Shown: one piece after another, positions 9,142 to 17,215 of the stretch
How the letters are laid out: each line of letters begins with the position of its first letter
Position numbering within the stretch: position 1 is the first letter of the stretch
NCBI GenBank assembly: GCA_029979565.1
Contig: JAPOHG010000017.1
Span: 1 to 39,735, forward strand
Length of the DNA stretch: 39,735 nt
Direction: 5' to 3'
Source of the DNA: a bacterium
Lineage (GTDB): Bacteria > Bacteroidota > Bacteroidia > Flavobacteriales_D > Sanyastnellaceae
Translations under genes and position numbers: made by a program
Notes under the pieces: model-generated
Told to the model about the DNA's origin: nothing
The model's database searches: none
The model's input: the letters and a program-made list of their open reading frames with translations, nothing else

Positions 9142-11914
9142 GGATTCGGGGTTTGGTGTCCGTTTTCCATCGGCTCCAGACAGCCATGGACGTTCCTATG
9201 GCCATGAGAATGCACCCGAGCCACAACACATTGATCAAGGGGAAAATGGAGGCTTGCATCACGACGAAATCGCGGCGGACCGATTCGTGTTCCCAGACGG
9301 TCATCTCCAAGGTTTCCGCTTGCGGGTCGAATGTTTCAATGCGCATCTTGATGCCGTAGTCGTCAGCTTCGTAGAGGTCCGGAATGACGGTGCTGTCCCG
9401 CACGATGTACATCGGTTGATGCGGGGTGTCGCGCTCTTTGTTTTTAAGGCTGATACACGCGGCGATGGCCAAGTCTTTCTGTAGCAGGCCGCGCAACGGC
9501 TTTTCATCATCCAATACTGCACGGAGGCTGTCCACAGTCAACAACGTATGTCCCACAAGCATGCTGTCACCAACTTGCATGGTGTGGGTTCTGCCGCCCA
9601 TCCAGCCCTCTTCATCGGTTTCGGGCGGAGACACGCGGCCCCACTTGATGTGGGTATACAGGTCACGGTGAAGCCAGTGCTTCGTGTCCGGTTCGGGGGC
9701 ATTGCCCATCTGCTCGTTTAACTGAATGCGCGGCTCCAGGGTGAACAGGCGTTCGCCAGGAACCCCAGCTTTCCACAACTGTGCTGTTTTGGCTTGACGT
9801 TCATTGGGGAACGGGATGAACATCCAATGGTCCTCCAGGTCCTCCGAAAACTGCGGTGATGCTTCGTGGGTTTCTTTTGCTTCGAAGACCATGCCGTCGA
9901 AAAAGACCACATCACCGGGCTGGTAGGTGTGGGGTGCCTTCTCAAAGTAATCCATACGGAATTTGACATGGATGCCTTCTTGGTAGCGGTCGCGATAGCT
10001 CACGAAGTAAGGCCCCATGGAGAGCGTGTCGCCTTCCATGATGAGCAGATCCTCGCGGTTGTTCAGCTCCTCGTTCAGGGTGCTGATGTCCCCAATTTGG
10101 TTCTGGGAAATGATGTCCTTTTGGCTGGTGCTAAGCACAGCGCCAAAAATCACCAGGCCGAATCCAACGTGGGCCACCGGCGAGCCCCATTGCTTCCATT
10201 TTCCACGTGCCATGCGCAGGATGTAATCGGCATTGGAGAACACCGCGAAAAGGGCTGTAAACAGCAACGCGACCCGAGGCAATTCCCACCATTCAAAGGG
10301 GTAGGCCCAAATCAATGTACCTGTGCCGATTGCACTGAGCGCTGTTGCGTAAAACAGGTTCTTTGCGACGGTTTTGATGTTGGTGGATTTGTATTTCAGC
10401 CATTGTGCCAACCCCATCACCGCCATGATGAGCACGGCCAATGGGACCTGAACCAAGTGGTAGGTTTGGTCCAGATCGGTACCGGGTGCGAGGTTGTGCT
10501 TGCTCAAGTCGAGGAGGAATTGACTATCCCAGGATTCGCCCCACTGTGCGAGAAGGGGGCTCAGCGGCTCCAAAAAGCGGTTGAGAACGGGCAGGCTGGT
10601 TTGCCACGTGATGTGGGCTGCGCTCACAAGGAAAAGCAAGGAGCCAACGAACATCCAAAATTCCCGGCTCCAAATGGACTCTTCTTCCTCGGTGCGTTCG
10701 AAGTCCGTGCGGTAGGCTTTGACCGAGGTAACGACCAACATGCCGAGGAAAACACCAATGGCCTCCACCACATACCCCTTCATCGCGACGATAAGCAGCA
10801 GGGCGAGGATCGCCCCAAAAACAGATTTCCAAGTGGCTGATTGCAGCAACATGAAGTGTGCGAGCGCCACAAAACTCAAGACGTAAACCAGTAATTGCGG
10901 CAGGATGCCGCTGTCTACAAAGCTGTGCACGGACGTATCTCCGAGGATGCCGGACTTGGTCAGGAAGGTGCTGTACAACACCAGCAAGAACGAAATCAGC
11001 AAGAAGTAATAGGTGCTGAATAGCGCCATGGGCTTCTTTCGGTTGCGGTTGATCAGCAAGAGGTGGGCGCCGGCGACAAGGGTCAGCCACGGTACCAGCG
11101 ACGAATTTTCTACCGGATCCCACGCCCAAAAACCACCGAAGCTCAAGGCTTCATATGCCCAGGCACCGCCCATCAAAATGCCCGTACCGAGTATGCCAAT
11201 GCCGAAGATGGACCAGCGCAACGCCGGTTTCATCCATGAGCGGTCCGTGCGATCAGCCAGCCCTGCCAATGCGTACGCGAACGGAATGGACGTCGAGGCA
11301 AAACCCAGGAACAGAGTAGGCGGATGGATGGTCATCCAGTAATTCTGCAGCAGGGGATTGAGGCCTTGCCCATCCTGGAACATAGGGAAAGCCGTGAGGT
11401 AGTCCGCCCGGGCTGTCCATGGGAGTCCGGCATTGCTCGGCGCATCCCGCAGCAGCAAGAATGGATCAAGCCCCAGCTGGAAATTTCCGAAGTAAACCCC
11501 GAGGAGCATGGACGTCAGGAAAAGTTCGATGGCTGCCACGGTGGCCAGTACGGTGTTGTGCCATTTTGAATCCGTCTGCAAGAGCACAAGGCCCAACACG
11601 TTGTGCCAGAACATCCACAACAGGAAGCCTCCTTCTTGGCCGCCCCAAAACGCGCTGAAGATGAAGCGCATGGGCATCTCGTTGTTGAGGTGCTTCCAGA
11701 TGTATTCAAATTCATACCGGTGAGCGCCAAACAACACGAAGATCAAGGCGATGGTCGCGAAGGTGCTGGTAGCGTGGACGTAAAAGGCCTTGCGCCCAAC
11801 CGTTTGCCATCCGCATAAGAAGGCGACCAAGGACACGAACGAGGCGCCAAACGCCAAGGCGATGAGGCCCTGACCGAAGCTGGCGATTCCGGTCCATTCC
11901 CCCAAGTATTCCAT
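9134..11914 (-). CDS. ccmF: Cytochrome c haem lyase subunit CcmF
   Basis: CcmF receives haem from holo-CcmE and attaches it to CxxCH motifs of apocytochromes on the periplasmic face. The 926-residue polytopic protein is longer than E. coli CcmF (647). The haem-handling WWD motif reads GGFWAWDPVENSS (about residues 260-272). Candidate haem-ligand histidines are His197 in TIHPP, His284 just after the WWD segment, His330 in SVHSF, and a later one in AHVGFG. A large periplasmic domain (about 605-895) precedes a last transmembrane helix. The ATG shares one base with the ccmE stop (TAATG). It sits in order after ccmB, ccmC, ccmD-like and ccmE. Confidence 0.94.
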   Translation of the reverse strand: MEYLGEWTGIASFGQGLIALAFGASFVSLVAFLCGWQTVGRKAFYVHATSTFATIALIFVLFGAHRYEFEYIWKHLNNEMPMRFIFSAFWGGQEGGFLLWMFWHNVLGLVLLQTDSKWHNTVLATVAAIELFLTSMLLGVYFGNFQLGLDPFLLLRDAPSNAGLPWTARADYLTAFPMFQDGQGLNPLLQNYWMTIHPPTLFLGFASTSIPFAYALAGLADRTDRSWMKPALRWSIFGIGILGTGILMGGAWAYEALSFGGFWAWDPVENSSLVPWLTLVAGAHLLLINRNRKKPMALFSTYYFLLISFLLVLYSTFLTKSGILGDTSVHSFVDSGILPQLLVYVLSFVALAHFMLLQSATWKSVFGAILALLLIVAMKGYVVEAIGVFLGMLVVTSVKAYRTDFERTEEEESIWSREFWMFVGSLLFLVSAAHITWQTSLPVLNRFLEPLSPLLAQWGESWDSQFLLDLSKHNLAPGTDLDQTYHLVQVPLAVLIMAVMGLAQWLKYKSTNIKTVAKNLFYATALSAIGTGTLIWAYPFEWWELPRVALLFTALFAVFSNADYILRMARGKWKQWGSPVAHVGFGLVIFGAVLSTSQKDIISQNQIGDISTLNEELNNREDLLIMEGDTLSMGPYFVSYRDRYQEGIHVKFRMDYFEKAPHTYQPGDVVFFDGMVFEAKETHEASPQFSEDLEDHWMFIPFPNERQAKTAQLWKAGVPGERLFTLEPRIQLNEQMGNAPEPDTKHWLHRDLYTHIKWGRVSPPETDEEGWMGGRTHTMQVGDSMLVGHTLLTVDSLRAVLDDEKPLRGLLQKDLAIAACISLKNKERDTPHQPMYIVRDSTVIPDLYEADDYGIKMRIETFDPQAETLEMTVWEHESVRRDFVVMQASIFPLINVLWLGCILMAIGTSMAVWSRWKTDTKPRIHA

Positions 11915-12324
11915 TAGCCCTCTGTTTGGAGGTCCTCACCCATGAGGACATGGTTGTTCTCGTTGTACTTCGAAGGGCACTTCATCAGCATTTCTGTGGC
12001 GTGAAATTCTTCGCCGACAACGCTGCCGTACAAATCAATGGATTCGCTGTTTTCCAATCCGGTGGGTTTCGGTTGGTTCAAGACCACGCGCTTCGAGGCA
12101 CCTGTCGCGTCAAACATGTGAAAAACAGTCTTGGTGGGATCAACCTCGGGGTTGTATTCCACGGGGAACGCCGTGTTGAGCGTACCGGAAACCTTGCACT
12201 CCTCACCTGCAAACTGCGTTGCTTCGGCGAAGTTGACGCTCCGGCTGGTGCTGGTGAAGGTCGCGATGAACGAACCGATCAATGCAGCGACCAATAGCAG
12301 GCTGATGATGTGAGATCGCTTCAT
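11914..12324 (-). CDS. ccmE: Cytochrome c maturation haem chaperone CcmE, CXXXY type
   Basis: CcmE is a membrane-anchored periplasmic beta-barrel that binds haem covalently and hands it to CcmF. This 136-residue protein has an N-terminal anchor (about residues 6-24) and the OB-fold body, with VSGTLN at about 45-50 and IDLYGSV at about 96-102. The haem-binding position differs from the E. coli type: instead of HXXXY it reads CPSKY, with Cys116 and Tyr120. CXXXY CcmE proteins are known from Desulfovibrio and archaea. The ATG overlaps the ccmD-like stop as ATGA, and the stop overlaps the ccmF start by one base. Confidence 0.93.
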   Translation of the reverse strand: MKRSHIISLLLVAALIGSFIATFTSTSRSVNFAEATQFAGEECKVSGTLNTAFPVEYNPEVDPTKTVFHMFDATGASKRVVLNQPKPTGLENSESIDLYGSVVGEEFHATEMLMKCPSKYNENNHVLMGEDLQTEG

Positions 12325-12524
12325 GCTTCAGCGGATTCGTTCGGTGAGTCCGTGTGTTGGGAGGCTGATTCATCCAATTGCTGGATGCGTTTTTCCATGC
12401 GCCACATCCACAGGCCAAGGCCCACGATGATGATGACGGCGACACCGCCGACGACCATGGATTTACCACTGCCGAAGAAGAAACCTTCGATGGGGTTTGC
12501 TTGGAAGAGGGTGTTCAGCATCAT
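12321..12524 (-). CDS. ccmD: Small single-helix membrane protein in the CcmD position
   Basis: A 67-residue protein with one transmembrane helix (about residues 23-43) followed by a short cytoplasmic charged tail with MEKRIQQLDES. CcmD in other bacteria is a similarly small one-helix protein that stabilises the CcmC-CcmE haem complex and helps release holo-CcmE. Identity rests on size, topology and position between ccmC and ccmE, with ATGA overlaps at both ends; there is too little conserved sequence for certainty. Confidence 0.75.
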   Translation of the reverse strand: MMLNTLFQANPIEGFFFGSGKSMVVGGVAVIIIVGLGLWMWRMEKRIQQLDESASQHTDSPNESAEA

Positions 12525-13591
12525 TGGTCGTTAAGCCGGTGCAATTTCTGATTCAATTGGGTCGCTTGCAAACGGATGCGGTACATCCAGGTGCCCAGTA
12601 ACATCCAGCCCAGTACGGCCGGGTAGAACACGGCCCTGAGCGAACTGTCCAAGTCGTAGCTGTTGAAGCCCGGATTGCCTCCTTTGCCCGGATGCAAGCT
12701 TTCTGTAAACCGTGGAAGCACCATCAGCAGAATCATGAGGATGACAAACGCAAACAGGTTGTACACCGCTGAGAGCCGTGCTTTCAACCGTTCATCTTCC
12801 ACTGAACCGCGCAAAATCAAGTAGCCCGCGTACACCAATACGGTGACCAACGCTCCATTCAATTGCGGGTCGTCGACCCACCATGCGCCCCACGTGTACC
12901 GTGCCCAGAGGCTGCCGGTCAAAAGCCCCAGCACTCCGAACACCATTCCGACCTGCACGCTCGCCTCTGCCCGCAGGTCGAACAGGCTCGAGCCGCCAGA
13001 GGTTTGACTCAACTGCCGAATCGAGGCCACAAAAGCAATGCCCATCAATAAAAACATGGTGAACCACATAGGGACGTGGAGCATCAGGTTGCGAATGGTC
13101 TCGAAGATGCGCGGCTGGAAGGGGAAGTGATGAGGCAGGTCCGCCGGAAATTCAGTCAACGTGAGGGCCGGCCATGTTGCGGTTTCGTCGACGCTGACTC
13201 CATTGAGGAACAGCCCGTTTTGCAAGAACAACGTTCCATCCACCGGGTGGTTGATCAACACGTCCCAGCTGCGCGATGGGAGCGTGTCGGGTATGGCCAG
13301 TCCAATCACCGCGTGGGTGTCGTCAATCACTTCCACCACGGGTAAGGAAGTAAGGTTCTCTTTTTTGCGCAGCACAACGCTCAAATCCTCCGGCCGGGTG
13401 GCCCAATGCGTTCCCAACCCGATCAGCTCGTATGCAGCTACTTTTCGATCCAACCCGTCAACGACAGCGGCGCGTTCAAGGTTTCTCAATTCCAGCAACC
13501 CCGGGCCCAATGGCACCGTGAAAGTGGTCCAGAAAACGTATGCGAGCAGGGCGATTCCCCCGATTTTCCAGCTGCGTTGAATCATGTGCAT
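12521..13591 (-). CDS. ccmC: Haem exporter/handling protein CcmC with enlarged periplasmic loop
   Basis: CcmC holds haem on the periplasmic side and loads it onto CcmE. The WWD motif reads WGAWWVDDPQL at about residues 234-244, and the flanking haem-ligand histidines are His172 (MLHVPMW) and His300 (ESLHPG). The protein has 356 residues, over 100 more than E. coli CcmC (245). The extra length is a soluble stretch of roughly 140 residues (about 28-168) between the first and second transmembrane helices, with no cysteine motif. The gene starts with ATGCACATG directly after the ccmB TAA. The last codons overlap the ccmD-like start. Confidence 0.93.
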   Translation of the reverse strand: MHMIQRSWKIGGIALLAYVFWTTFTVPLGPGLLELRNLERAAVVDGLDRKVAAYELIGLGTHWATRPEDLSVVLRKKENLTSLPVVEVIDDTHAVIGLAIPDTLPSRSWDVLINHPVDGTLFLQNGLFLNGVSVDETATWPALTLTEFPADLPHHFPFQPRIFETIRNLMLHVPMWFTMFLLMGIAFVASIRQLSQTSGGSSLFDLRAEASVQVGMVFGVLGLLTGSLWARYTWGAWWVDDPQLNGALVTVLVYAGYLILRGSVEDERLKARLSAVYNLFAFVILMILLMVLPRFTESLHPGKGGNPGFNSYDLDSSLRAVFYPAVLGWMLLGTWMYRIRLQATQLNQKLHRLNDQ

Positions 13592-14275
13592 TTAATCCCT
13601 CCAAAGGTAAGGGAAGAGGATGTACCCGAGGGCGCTGAACCCGGCGGTTAAAGTTGCCAAAAAAAGCAAGTGATGCGCCGTATCCGCGAAAGCGATTCCG
13701 CGCATTAAATCGCCTCCATACCGTGTAGATACGAGGATGACGGGGAGAATCAAGGGCAGGCCGAGTACGGCGATCAGGCTAAAGCCACCGCCTGCGCGCG
13801 ACGCCAAAGCTTGGATCATAGCGAGCAGTGAGGCGAGGGCTGTGCTTGTCAAGAGCACCCCAGCGTAGTAATGCACAGCCGTCCAGCCGCTCAGGTGGTC
13901 CATGCCCAAAAACAGCAAGAAAGTGGCAAAGGTGACGGTGCTGACGGTGCCCAGCAACAGCATGTAGTACAGCGTGCGGGCAATCAACCACTCCTGTGGC
14001 CGTACCGTATGTACCAAAAATGCGCGTACCCCTTCGTCGTCATCGGCCCATGGCTTAGAAACGGCATTGAAACCTGCAAAGAGCAAAACCACCCATGCGA
14101 GTGCATTCCAGCTTTCTTGTTCGGCATGGGTACCGGTGACTTGGTAACACGTGTACACCGCCGCAACAGCGAATACAAGCAGCCCGGCGATGCCATGCCG
14201 ATTGCGCAGTTCGACCCGAATGGCATGATGCAAGAGGAAACGGATGTTGGAGAGCACGCTCATGGGCCGACTCAT
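13592..14275 (-). CDS. ccmB: Haem exporter membrane subunit CcmB
   Basis: CcmB is the permease partner of the ATPase CcmA in the complex that frees holo-CcmE. The 227-residue product has about six transmembrane segments and the family features near KPWADDDEGVRAFL and the glycine-rich GFSLIAVLGLPLILPV segment. The frame stays open further upstream, but that part is the exonuclease gene read in another frame. I place the start at 14275 (MSRPMSV), where ATGA overlaps the exonuclease stop, as at other junctions of this run; ATG at 14263 is an alternative. No ccmA lies in the window. Confidence 0.88.
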   Translation of the reverse strand: MSRPMSVLSNIRFLLHHAIRVELRNRHGIAGLLVFAVAAVYTCYQVTGTHAEQESWNALAWVVLLFAGFNAVSKPWADDDEGVRAFLVHTVRPQEWLIARTLYYMLLLGTVSTVTFATFLLFLGMDHLSGWTAVHYYAGVLLTSTALASLLAMIQALASRAGGGFSLIAVLGLPLILPVILVSTRYGGDLMRGIAFADTAHHLLFLATLTAGFSALGYILFPYLWRD

Positions 14276-14832
14276 TCTGGATTGACCAACTCCATGGGTT
14301 TGGCAATGACCTGGAAGAGCCGGGCCATGTTCCGAGCGTCCTCGATGGCGCGGTGCTGTGTTCCGGAGTAGGACAGCCCTTCGAGTTCCATCGCGGATTT
14401 GAGGCCAATTTGATTCTTGCTGCCTTTCCATTTGCTGTAGTGGTGCTGCAGGCACGCGTGGTACCGAAGCCACGGCAGCTCGATTTCATGCAGGTCGCTG
14501 TCGCTCAGCAGTTGACGTTTGTCAAATTCGCCCCAGCTCATGAGTACGGCGCGGCTGGCCTTGGGGTCGATCCAATCTTCAAATGCCTCGATGGCCTCGT
14601 CAAAAAATGGAGCGTGGTCAACGTCGGATTGGGTGATGCTGGTCAGTTGTGTGCAGAATTTTGAAATCTGCGGATGCAATGTCGGCTTAACGAATGCACA
14701 GAATTCGTCAATGATGTCAAGTGATTCGTTTACTTTGACGGCCCCAATTTCAATCACCTCAACCCGCTTGGGCGCACGGCTTCTCCAGCACGTGGCCTCC
14801 AAATCGTAGATGATGAAATGGCGTTGACTCAT
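14272..14832 (-). CDS. DEDDh 3'-5' exonuclease, ERI-1/DnaQ-like
   Basis: A 186-residue single-domain exonuclease. ExoI begins right at the N-terminus with YDLEATC (about residues 8-14), carrying the Asp and Glu metal ligands. ExoII lies near LMSWGEFDKRQL, and ExoIII is HRAIEDARN, giving the final His and Asp. This compact layout resembles ERI-1-like exonucleases, which trim RNA 3' ends, but a DNA substrate is also possible. The start MSQRHFII at 14832 is chosen because the domain begins there and a perfect TATCTTTG promoter element ends 6 bases upstream; the frame is open further up but that is the antisense of the sirtuin. It leads the ccm run and overlaps ccmB by ATGA. Confidence 0.88.
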   Translation of the reverse strand: MSQRHFIIYDLEATCWRSRAPKRVEVIEIGAVKVNESLDIIDEFCAFVKPTLHPQISKFCTQLTSITQSDVDHAPFFDEAIEAFEDWIDPKASRAVLMSWGEFDKRQLLSDSDLHEIELPWLRYHACLQHHYSKWKGSKNQIGLKSAMELEGLSYSGTQHRAIEDARNMARLFQVIAKPMELVNPE

Positions 14833-14838
14833 GGAGGG

Positions 14839-14846
14839 CAAAGATA
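14839..14846 (-). promoter_or_regulatory. -7 promoter element of the exonuclease-ccm run (TATCTTTG)
   Basis: A perfect TAnnTTTG match, identical to the ffs element, ending 6 bases before the exonuclease ATG. At the spacing seen for ffs, transcription would start within about 3 bases of the ATG. Confidence 0.6.
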
Positions 14847-14871
14847 ACCCAAAGACCTGAGGGCTATTGCG

Positions 14872-14878
14872 TATTTTG
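14872..14878 (+). promoter_or_regulatory. Possible shortened -7 element of the sirtuin gene (TATTTTG)
   Basis: This lacks one T of TAnnTTTG and ends 5 bases before the sirtuin ATG. The same GTATTTTG string occurs at 34732-34739 before the cytochrome gene and at 22095-22102 before the large T9SS protein gene. Tentative. Confidence 0.3.
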
Positions 14879-14883
14879 GAGCG

Positions 14884-15573
14884 ATGAACGTCCCTGAACA
14901 TTTGGTGGTGCTGACCGGTGCCGGCATGAGCGCGGAGAGCGGCATTGCCACGTTTCGGGGGGCCGGAGGCCTTTGGGAAGGGCATCGGGTTGAGGATGTT
15001 GCTACGCCCGGGGCGTGGGAGCGAAACCCGGAACTTGTTACACGGTTCTACAACGAGCGGCGCCGAGCGGTTTGGGAGGCCCAACCGAACCCGGGCCATC
15101 GCCAATTGGCCACGTGGCAGGACCGCATGCACGTCCAGATCATCACCCAAAACGTCGACGACCTGCACGAACGGGCGGGTTCCTGTCATGTACTGCATTT
15201 GCACGGTGAATTGTCCAAAGCGAGAAGCTGCGGACCCGAGGCGGCAGTCTACCCTCTGGACAATTGGGAAATGAAAACCTCCGATCGCTGTCCAGTTGGC
15301 TACCCCTTGCGGCCGCACATCGTCTGGTTTGGAGAAGCGGTTCCCAAAATGACCGAGGCGTTTCCATTGGTGAAGCAGGCGGACTGCGTGTTGGTCATCG
15401 GCACTTCCCTTCAAGTATATCCCGCCGCTCAGCTGGCCTTCGAGGCCGCCCCTGGCGTCCCCTTGCACGTGATCGATCCCGCAGCCGATGTGCTGAACGT
15501 GCCACACGCCACCGCCTGGGCCTGCTCTGCGTCAGAAGGATTGGCGCAATTGAATGCGCGCTGGTTTGGTTAG
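14884..15573 (+). CDS. SIR2-family NAD-dependent protein deacylase (sirtuin, class III type)
   Basis: Sirtuins remove acyl groups from lysines using NAD. The 229-residue CobB-sized protein shows TGAGMSAESGI (residues 11-21), TQNVDDLHERAG (88-99) and the catalytic histidine His107 in HLHGEL. FYNERR (55-60) provides the Tyr56-x-x-Arg59 pair that in SIRT5 and CobB recognises succinyl or malonyl groups, so desuccinylase activity is plausible. Only two cysteines, Cys116 and Cys136, remain at the usual zinc-ribbon site. The stop codon overlaps that of the convergent biotin carboxylase gene. A TATTTTG element lies just before the start. Confidence 0.93.
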   Translation: MNVPEHLVVLTGAGMSAESGIATFRGAGGLWEGHRVEDVATPGAWERNPELVTRFYNERRRAVWEAQPNPGHRQLATWQDRMHVQIITQNVDDLHERAGSCHVLHLHGELSKARSCGPEAAVYPLDNWEMKTSDRCPVGYPLRPHIVWFGEAVPKMTEAFPLVKQADCVLVIGTSLQVYPAAQLAFEAAPGVPLHVIDPAADVLNVPHATAWACSASEGLAQLNARWFG

Positions 15574-17078
15574 GCTTGGGCGCGTTTGCGCCACGGCGAC
15601 CGCTTCGCTGCTGAACCCATAGAGGCGTTTGTACCTTTCGAGGCCTTTCCTGCAAGGCCCGCTGCCAATTGGGCAATCTCCACATCCGAAAGGTCGCTGC
15701 TGCGTTCGAGGCTCGCAGACGTAAAATGGGCATCCACAAAATGCGTATCGAATTGCCCCGACCGGAAGGCTTCGTGGTTGATGGCAAAACGCCCAAAATC
15801 CAAGGTCGTGTAAACGCCTGCGACCTCGTATTCATCGATGGCTCGGATGCACCGTTCAATGGCTGCCTCACGGTTGGGGGCGTGCACCACAAGCTTCGAC
15901 AACATGGGATCGTAATGAATCGGGATTTCTTGGCCTTCTTCGACCCCGTCGTCCACGCGTACACCGGGACCCGTTGGCGGCGCGTATCGGTGTAAAGTGC
16001 CTGTATCAGGGAGGAAGCCCGCCCGAGCGTTTTCTGCATACACCCGGATTTCAATGGCGTGGCCCCGGATGCTCAGGTCGTCTTGGCTGAAGGAGAGGGG
16101 ATGTCCTTCGGCGATGCGAATTTGTTCGCGGACGAGGTCAACGTTGGCAATGCATTCGGTGACAGGATGCTCTACTTGGAGGCGCGTGTTCATTTCCAAG
16201 AAGTAGTAGCGCATTTGGTCGTCAAGCAAAAATTCCACGGTCCCAGCTCCGACATAGTGGCAACTTTTCGCCACTTCGATTGCGCTGTTGCCCATGGCCT
16301 CGCGAAGCTCGGGCGTCAAAATCGCCGAAGGGGCTTCTTCGACCACCTTTTGGTGGCGGCGCTGGATGCTGCACTCGCGTTCGAACAAGTGCACGACATT
16401 GCCGTGTGTATCCGCGAGGATTTGAATTTCGATGTGGCGGGGTGAGGTGACGAAGCGTTCGATGAAAACGGCTCCGTCGCCAAAGGCGTTCACGGCCTCG
16501 GATACAGCCCGCTCAAAACTGTTTTCAAGCTCGGCCTCCTCACGCACAATGCGCATTCCTTTGCCTCCGCCGCCGGCACTGGCTTTGATGAGCAGGGGAT
16601 AACCGATGCGATTGGCCACCTCGCGCGCTTCCTCCGGCGTGTTCACCGGGTGGTCGGTGCCCGGAACCAACGGCACATCAAACGGCTTGACCGTTTCTTT
16701 TGCGGCCAACTTAGAGCCCATGGTCTCAATAGCGTGGGGGCGGGGTCCGATGAACCGAATGCCCGCTGCCTCAACGTCCGCAGCGAAGGAGGCGTTTTCA
16801 GACAGGAAGCCGTATCCTGGGTGAATGGCATCTGCACCAGTGCTGCGGGCGGCCTCGATGATGTTGGATCCGACCAAGTAACTCTCCGAGGAGGGGGCTG
16901 GCCCAATGTGTATGGCCTCGTCGGCGTACCGCGCGAAGGTGGCGTTCCGGTCGGCATCGGAATAGACGGCAACAGTGGCAATGCCCATTTCTTTGGCTGT
17001 GCGCATGACACGCAACGCAATTTCTCCACGATTGGCGACCAGGATCTTCTTGATGGGATGGATGCTGGAGTCGTTCAC
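15570..17078 (-). CDS. Biotin carboxylase subunit of an acyl-CoA carboxylase (AccC/PccA-like)
   Basis: It uses ATP and bicarbonate to carboxylate biotin on a partner carrier protein. The 502 residues contain the N-terminal VANRGEIALRVMR, the glycine-rich ATP-grasp loop SAGGGGKGM, ERECSIQRRHQK, and the catalytic segment EMNTRLQVEHPVTE. The C-terminus includes FDTHFVDAHF, more typical of propionyl-CoA or methylcrotonyl-CoA carboxylase subunits than of AccC, and ends in a basic tail without a biotinyl-carrier domain (no MKM). The start is GTG at 17078. No carboxyltransferase or carrier gene is adjacent, so the acyl substrate is unresolved. It lies just downstream of ffs and its terminator. Confidence 0.9.
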   Translation of the reverse strand: MNDSSIHPIKKILVANRGEIALRVMRTAKEMGIATVAVYSDADRNATFARYADEAIHIGPAPSSESYLVGSNIIEAARSTGADAIHPGYGFLSENASFAADVEAAGIRFIGPRPHAIETMGSKLAAKETVKPFDVPLVPGTDHPVNTPEEAREVANRIGYPLLIKASAGGGGKGMRIVREEAELENSFERAVSEAVNAFGDGAVFIERFVTSPRHIEIQILADTHGNVVHLFERECSIQRRHQKVVEEAPSAILTPELREAMGNSAIEVAKSCHYVGAGTVEFLLDDQMRYYFLEMNTRLQVEHPVTECIANVDLVREQIRIAEGHPLSFSQDDLSIRGHAIEIRVYAENARAGFLPDTGTLHRYAPPTGPGVRVDDGVEEGQEIPIHYDPMLSKLVVHAPNREAAIERCIRAIDEYEVAGVYTTLDFGRFAINHEAFRSGQFDTHFVDAHFTSASLERSSDLSDVEIAQLAAGLAGKASKGTNASMGSAAKRSPWRKRAQA

Positions 17079-17109
17079 AGTGCAGAGGTAGTGAAAAATC
17101 GAAGGAATG

Positions 17110-17115
17110 AAAAAA
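17110..17115 (-). terminator. ffs: U-tract terminating ffs
   Basis: Six consecutive T residues on the minus strand follow directly after the closing stem of the SRP RNA (GGGCAAG paired with CTTGCCC), making a typical intrinsic terminator upstream of the biotin carboxylase gene. Confidence 0.8.
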
Positions 17116-17211
17116 GGGCAAGCGATTCCTATCGCACCGCTACAACCGTCTACCCTTGCTGCCTTCCGGCCCTGGGGGAGTTGACGGGAGCTGGTCGTAG
17201 GAGACTTGCCC
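17116..17211 (-). ncRNA. ffs: Small signal recognition particle RNA (4.5S-like)
   Basis: The RNA pairs with Ffh to target membrane and secreted proteins to the translocon. On the minus strand the apical core reads GGGCCGGAAGGCAGCAAGGG (about 17173-17154), with the GGAA tetraloop and the conserved asymmetric-loop AGCA. The 5' end GGGCAAG (17211-17205) pairs with the 3' end CTTGCCC (17122-17116), closing a hairpin of about 96 nucleotides, as expected for the bacterial small SRP RNA. A TATCTTTG promoter element lies four bases upstream and a T6 tract follows. The 5' end is inferred from the stem and promoter and could be off by one or two bases. Confidence 0.95.
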
Positions 17212-17215
17212 CGTG

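Noticed and set aside
9866-10840. 324-residue open frame on the plus strand
   Set aside because: Antisense to ccmF, unusually rich in His, Gln and Gly, with no domain.
14276-14473. Longer ccmB start
   Set aside because: The extra 66 residues are the exonuclease gene in another frame and lack membrane-protein character; the ATGA overlap at 14275 fits the run.
14833-15507. Longer start for the exonuclease
   Set aside because: The upstream part is antisense to the sirtuin; the exonuclease fold and a promoter place the start at 14832.
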